Assembly (NCBI GenBank): GCA_024362935.1
Contig: JANCRA010000005.1
Span: forward strand, 22,466,235-22,530,234
Length of the DNA: 64,000 nt
Direction: 5' to 3'
DNA from: Setophaga petechia
Lineage: Eukaryota; Chordata; Aves; Passeriformes; Parulidae
In this document: one piece after another, positions 60,401-64,000 of the stretch
How the letters are laid out: each line of letters begins with the position of its first letter
Position numbering within the stretch: position 1 is the first letter of the stretch
Translations under genes and position numbers: made by a program
Notes under the pieces: model-generated
The model's database searches: none
What the model saw: only the letters and a program-made list of their open reading frames with translations
What the model was told of the DNA's origin: nothing

Positions 60401-63400
60401 TATTAAACAAACTGATGAAATGGATTTTTTAAAAATTGTTTTGGTGCTTTTTAACACATCTGTTTGAATAAGGGATGCTACATGAAAAGCAAGTAGTCAA
60501 CAAGGCTTCAAAAGCTCAGACTGAGTAAAAAAAAAGGGAAATTATTTCCTTTTTATAAAATAAGAATATTTAAAATTGAAAATCTAATAGCACATATGGA
60601 ACAACCTAATGCCATTTTTAGAATTATGAAGATTCAGGAGAGAGATCACTGTAAAGTGATTCGCTCAAGGGGATACTGTGAATCAGTGCTAGAGCAACAA
60701 TTCTGTTTTAATTACAGTTTCTTATTAAGCCTGTATTAACTTGCTGAAGGTCAGAGGTTGACTTAATTTTTAGCAAAATTATTTGCTAAGAAGTTTCCAA
60801 TATCTCATCGTGTAACCTATAGCTACAGATAGGCTCTGCATCACTATTCCAGGGGGAAATACTTTTGATGGCAGGAACTGCTGTATGAACATTTCATTCT
60901 GCTTCAGGAAAGATAGGCAATTCACAGGAGATGCAAAATGCTATTTTCTAAAAGTATATCAAGCCTTGAAGTTATTATGAAGAACATCTAGGGAGAACTG
61001 AATAGATTGACAGAAGTTCAGAAAACACTTCACTAGGGACCAAGTCCTCCCATCCAGCCCACAGGGCACATCTCCAGTAACTGTCAGAAAAAAAGGTTTC
61101 ACCAGCTGTTGACCACAAAGGTTTCCTCTTACATGCTTCTGTAACAAGGCCCCAGTGCAGATTTCACTTCAAGCAAACAAGATTTTTCTAATAAGCCATC
61201 CGATCAAAACAATTTACTTAGTTTAAGGGAGTTTTGCCAAGAAAAGAAAGACAGCTGAAAGTAAAAACTTTATTCCTTAGGTAATGAAAGTACAGGGTTT
61301 TCTCCAGAAAAAAAACCCTGAAACAAACCATCAAACAAACAACAATACCTGATTTGCTAATCAATTCCTTATATATACAGTACCTAGGTGTTACACTGTA
61401 ACACAAGTACATATCATGACTTTCAAGATCCACAGGCTTTCTTTCTTTTTTTATGACAGATGTATAAAAAAAACTCTTATCCTTGCGAGCCTTTGTATTA
61501 TTGTTGTTTTGGTATTCCAAGCTTTGAAGTGGAAAATCTATTAATAAAAAGTGTATTAACATCACCCTTTCTAGTTACTAAGGTGCCTGAAAGTTACCAT
61601 CAGAACTGCAGAATTCTTAGCTTTTAGGCTTCCTGTTGAAAAATGTATTCCCTTCTGATTGAATAATGTAGTATGGCTGCACAAAGGCTTCCATGATCAT
61701 GGCATTTGGTTGCATTACCAGTCTTCCTGAGAAGTTGTTCTTGTGTTTGACCAGTAGAGATCTGGGCACCTTTCTCCCGCTGCAAAGCCTTGTGAATACT
61801 AACGAGAGGAGAAAACAACACAAGCTCCAGGGCTATTTCTGTGCTTCAGAATCTGCAGGAACACCCAATATTTCTCTTAATAAGATTTAGTCTGAAGGTA
61901 CTACTGAATGCTTCATAATTCATGTCTCTGAATATATGAGTTATCCTCGTCACTCCTCTGGATTTTTTTCTAAGATGGAGATAATTAGTAAAAGTAATTT
62001 TTGATAATGTAACTGAAAAAAGCATGAAGGAAAGCTGCATAGTCGACTGTGAACCTGTCTCCTCCAGTGGAAGCAATAGGAGCCAAAACTGCTCCTTAAC
62101 CAATCTCTTTTCAGTGATCTGACATGGATGAATTTAAGCTTCATAAATAGACTTGGGGGTCTGCATTAATTAAATGTTCCTATGTTAGAAAGGAACAGAG
62201 GTTTGATTTTAAAAAAGCCCATTAAGTCAGCAGAGATTCTTTAGTCTAGTTTAGTGAGCTCTGAGTCAAACACTATAAATATTAGCCAAATGACAGTCAA
62301 GGCTTACAGAAAAGAGCTCTTATTTATTCAGGTCTCTCCATATTAATTAAGAAGATACAAGCCCAGGCAATATGGGAAGAACCAACAGGTTCAGATTCCT
62401 GCTGGCAATAGCAGGAAGAATCCAGATGTCTTGTATAATAGAGTAAGGAAGGTAAGAACAAAACTCCAGTCCCCACAAAAAACCCCATCACAATTTGTCT
62501 TGAGATGTTCTCTAAAGGAAACCTTCATGACACCAAATCTGACCATTTGTTTCTTTGTTTTATGATAACATCTGGAGGCATCAAGCAAGTATCAAGAATT
62601 TAGTGTAAAATGTACCATAAACACACAGAAACAAAGCATCTCACAAGTCTAGGAAAATACACATTTATATTTGGAAAAATATATGGTTCACTGAAATATC
62701 CCTGCAACACATCTTAGGCAGATTTCCATACCTCAGAGATAAAGATGCCCAATTCAAATATTGACCACCAGTCTCAAAACAGAGATACTGATATAGGGAG
62801 GTTTTTAAGTTTTGAGTATGTTTGAAGTTCTGTTATTAAAAAGAAATCTAGACTTCCAGTTTAACTTGAAAGTGTGACTGAATATATGCAAGACTGAAAG
62901 GAGTCCGTGCCAATGTCTGTCATGGCAGTCATTTTGTGCTGTTGGTTGCAAACCAGTGGTGTTAAGCTGCCTTGATAAAGCAAATATCCTAGTGGCAAAT
63001 TGCTTTAAACTCCCTCAGCAAGACAGTTCAGTTACTGTGATTTATTTTAATTTAGGTTTGTGCAGCGTGTACTTTTCTAGAAGTGTGCCTAATAGACCAT
63101 TAGAGTTTTCCCAGATAGCTGTGGTGCTTCAGCACCTTCATCCTTCAAATGTCTTCGTTATTTTCAGTCTTCTTTCAGCAAATTTGTCTCTTGCACTGGG
63201 AGATATGTGACATATGGGCCACATGATACCTTTGAGGATTATGCCATTTTTAAATAATAGATTTTGGAGTGTCACTGCCAAGCGAGAGAACCAAGGCAGG
63301 TATTAGCAGGAGGTTGACACATACTGCCATATATGGATCATACAAAAAAATTTCTTTACCTAATTTGTTTCTCATTTGTTCCTTTGTAGTGGATCCATCA

Positions 63401-64000
63401 ATTATTTTCAGATGACTTTTCTTTTTTTTTTTGTAAATTACACAAACATTCATAGAGCTGGAGTTATCATTTTCACAGCAAGCAAGAGATGGTTGCCTGT
63501 TCTGGATCACTTCCTTTCCTAGTAGTTTTATTTAAAGTTGATTACTTCCTTAAGATGAAGGAATGGTCCTTACTGACTTTAAAATTGCTATCTGCCAGCG
63601 TGATTGTAAGCTCATCATGCAAAAACTCACAGAAAATGAATTAGCAGGTACAGCAAAATCCCTGGAAATCATTCATCACTGTGGTAGACCTGATGCAGGA
63701 TATATTTAAGCTTTAATAATATGGACCAAGCAGAGCACAGTAAATTGGAAAATTCAGAATCACAGAGCTGCTATTAGGAATGTGAGAAATAAGATGTTGG
63801 AGCATGAGAACACTTATCTGCAGTCTCCCACAAACCACATGCACATCAGATAAATCCTGTACTCTATAGACATATATACTTAATAAAACTACTCACAGAG
63901 CACAGACAACAAATCCAGTTTTTACTTCCCCCTCCCAGGTCTCACTGCATTCAGACTACTGGTTTTCAGCAAAGCCAGCAGGGTTTAACTCGATATGGCA

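Larger units (their letters stand above)
40139..64000 (-). other. PDE11A intron (partial), at least 23.9 kb
   Basis: This is sequence upstream of the VMQMYL exon. I looked for the preceding GAF-A exon (peptides such as DRRFNDEIDKL and MPIRSSDGEIIG) on the minus strand and found no match, so it is expected beyond 64000. The stretch holds a CR1 copy, a CpG island near 55775-55970 and several small repeats. Open frames up to 169 codons have no recognisable domain. Confidence 0.75.

Noticed and set aside
1..64000. Prokaryotic features (operons, CRISPR, insertion sequences) and tRNA or rRNA genes
   Set aside because: Nothing in the sequence supports them. The window is spliced vertebrate DNA with one recognisable gene.

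Overview
This 64 kb window is vertebrate nuclear DNA, most likely from a bird. The evidence is AT-rich, intron-dominated sequence, GT-AG spliced coding exons with vertebrate protein sequence, and a recognisable 5'-truncated CR1 LINE (about 48300-48785). No Alu-like or B1-like SINEs were seen. No prokaryotic gene, CRISPR array, operon or tRNA was seen.

The only gene I can support is PDE11A (dual-specificity cAMP/cGMP phosphodiesterase 11A) on the minus strand. I resolved twelve consecutive internal exons by hand, between 40138 (5' side) and 1458 (3' side). All have GT-AG junctions and compatible phases. Together they give 1173 coding bases, or 391 uninterrupted codons. They match roughly residues 358-748 of the 933-residue human PDE11A4 as I recall it, with about 11 substitutions. 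They encode the end of GAF-A, the linker helix, all of GAF-B, the connecting helix and the first part of the HD-type catalytic domain, including the YHNWRH and HDLDH metal-site motifs. The 5' exons (N-terminus and most of GAF-A) lie beyond 64000. The 3' exons (rest of the catalytic domain, stop codon, UTR) lie before position 1.

Layout from high to low coordinates: 40139-64000 is upstream intron holding a CpG-dense island near 55775-55970, the CR1 copy and small tandem or low-complexity repeats. 26072-40138 is the exon-rich part, with eight exons (end of GAF-A, all of GAF-B, and the first helix after it). 9294-26071 is one 16.8 kb intron containing a perfect 28 bp inverted repeat at 22998-23058 and a GC-richer patch at 23740-24180. 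8936-9293 is a pair of exons separated by a 103 bp intron. 4251-8935 is an intron with a second CpG-rich patch at 7560-7860. Exons at 4141-4250 and 1458-1548 follow.

I did not find an undescribed multi-gene system. The most notable non-coding signals are the perfect hairpin and the two intronic CpG-rich islands, which could be alternative promoters or regulatory elements. The other open frames are short, lack recognisable domains, and look like chance.
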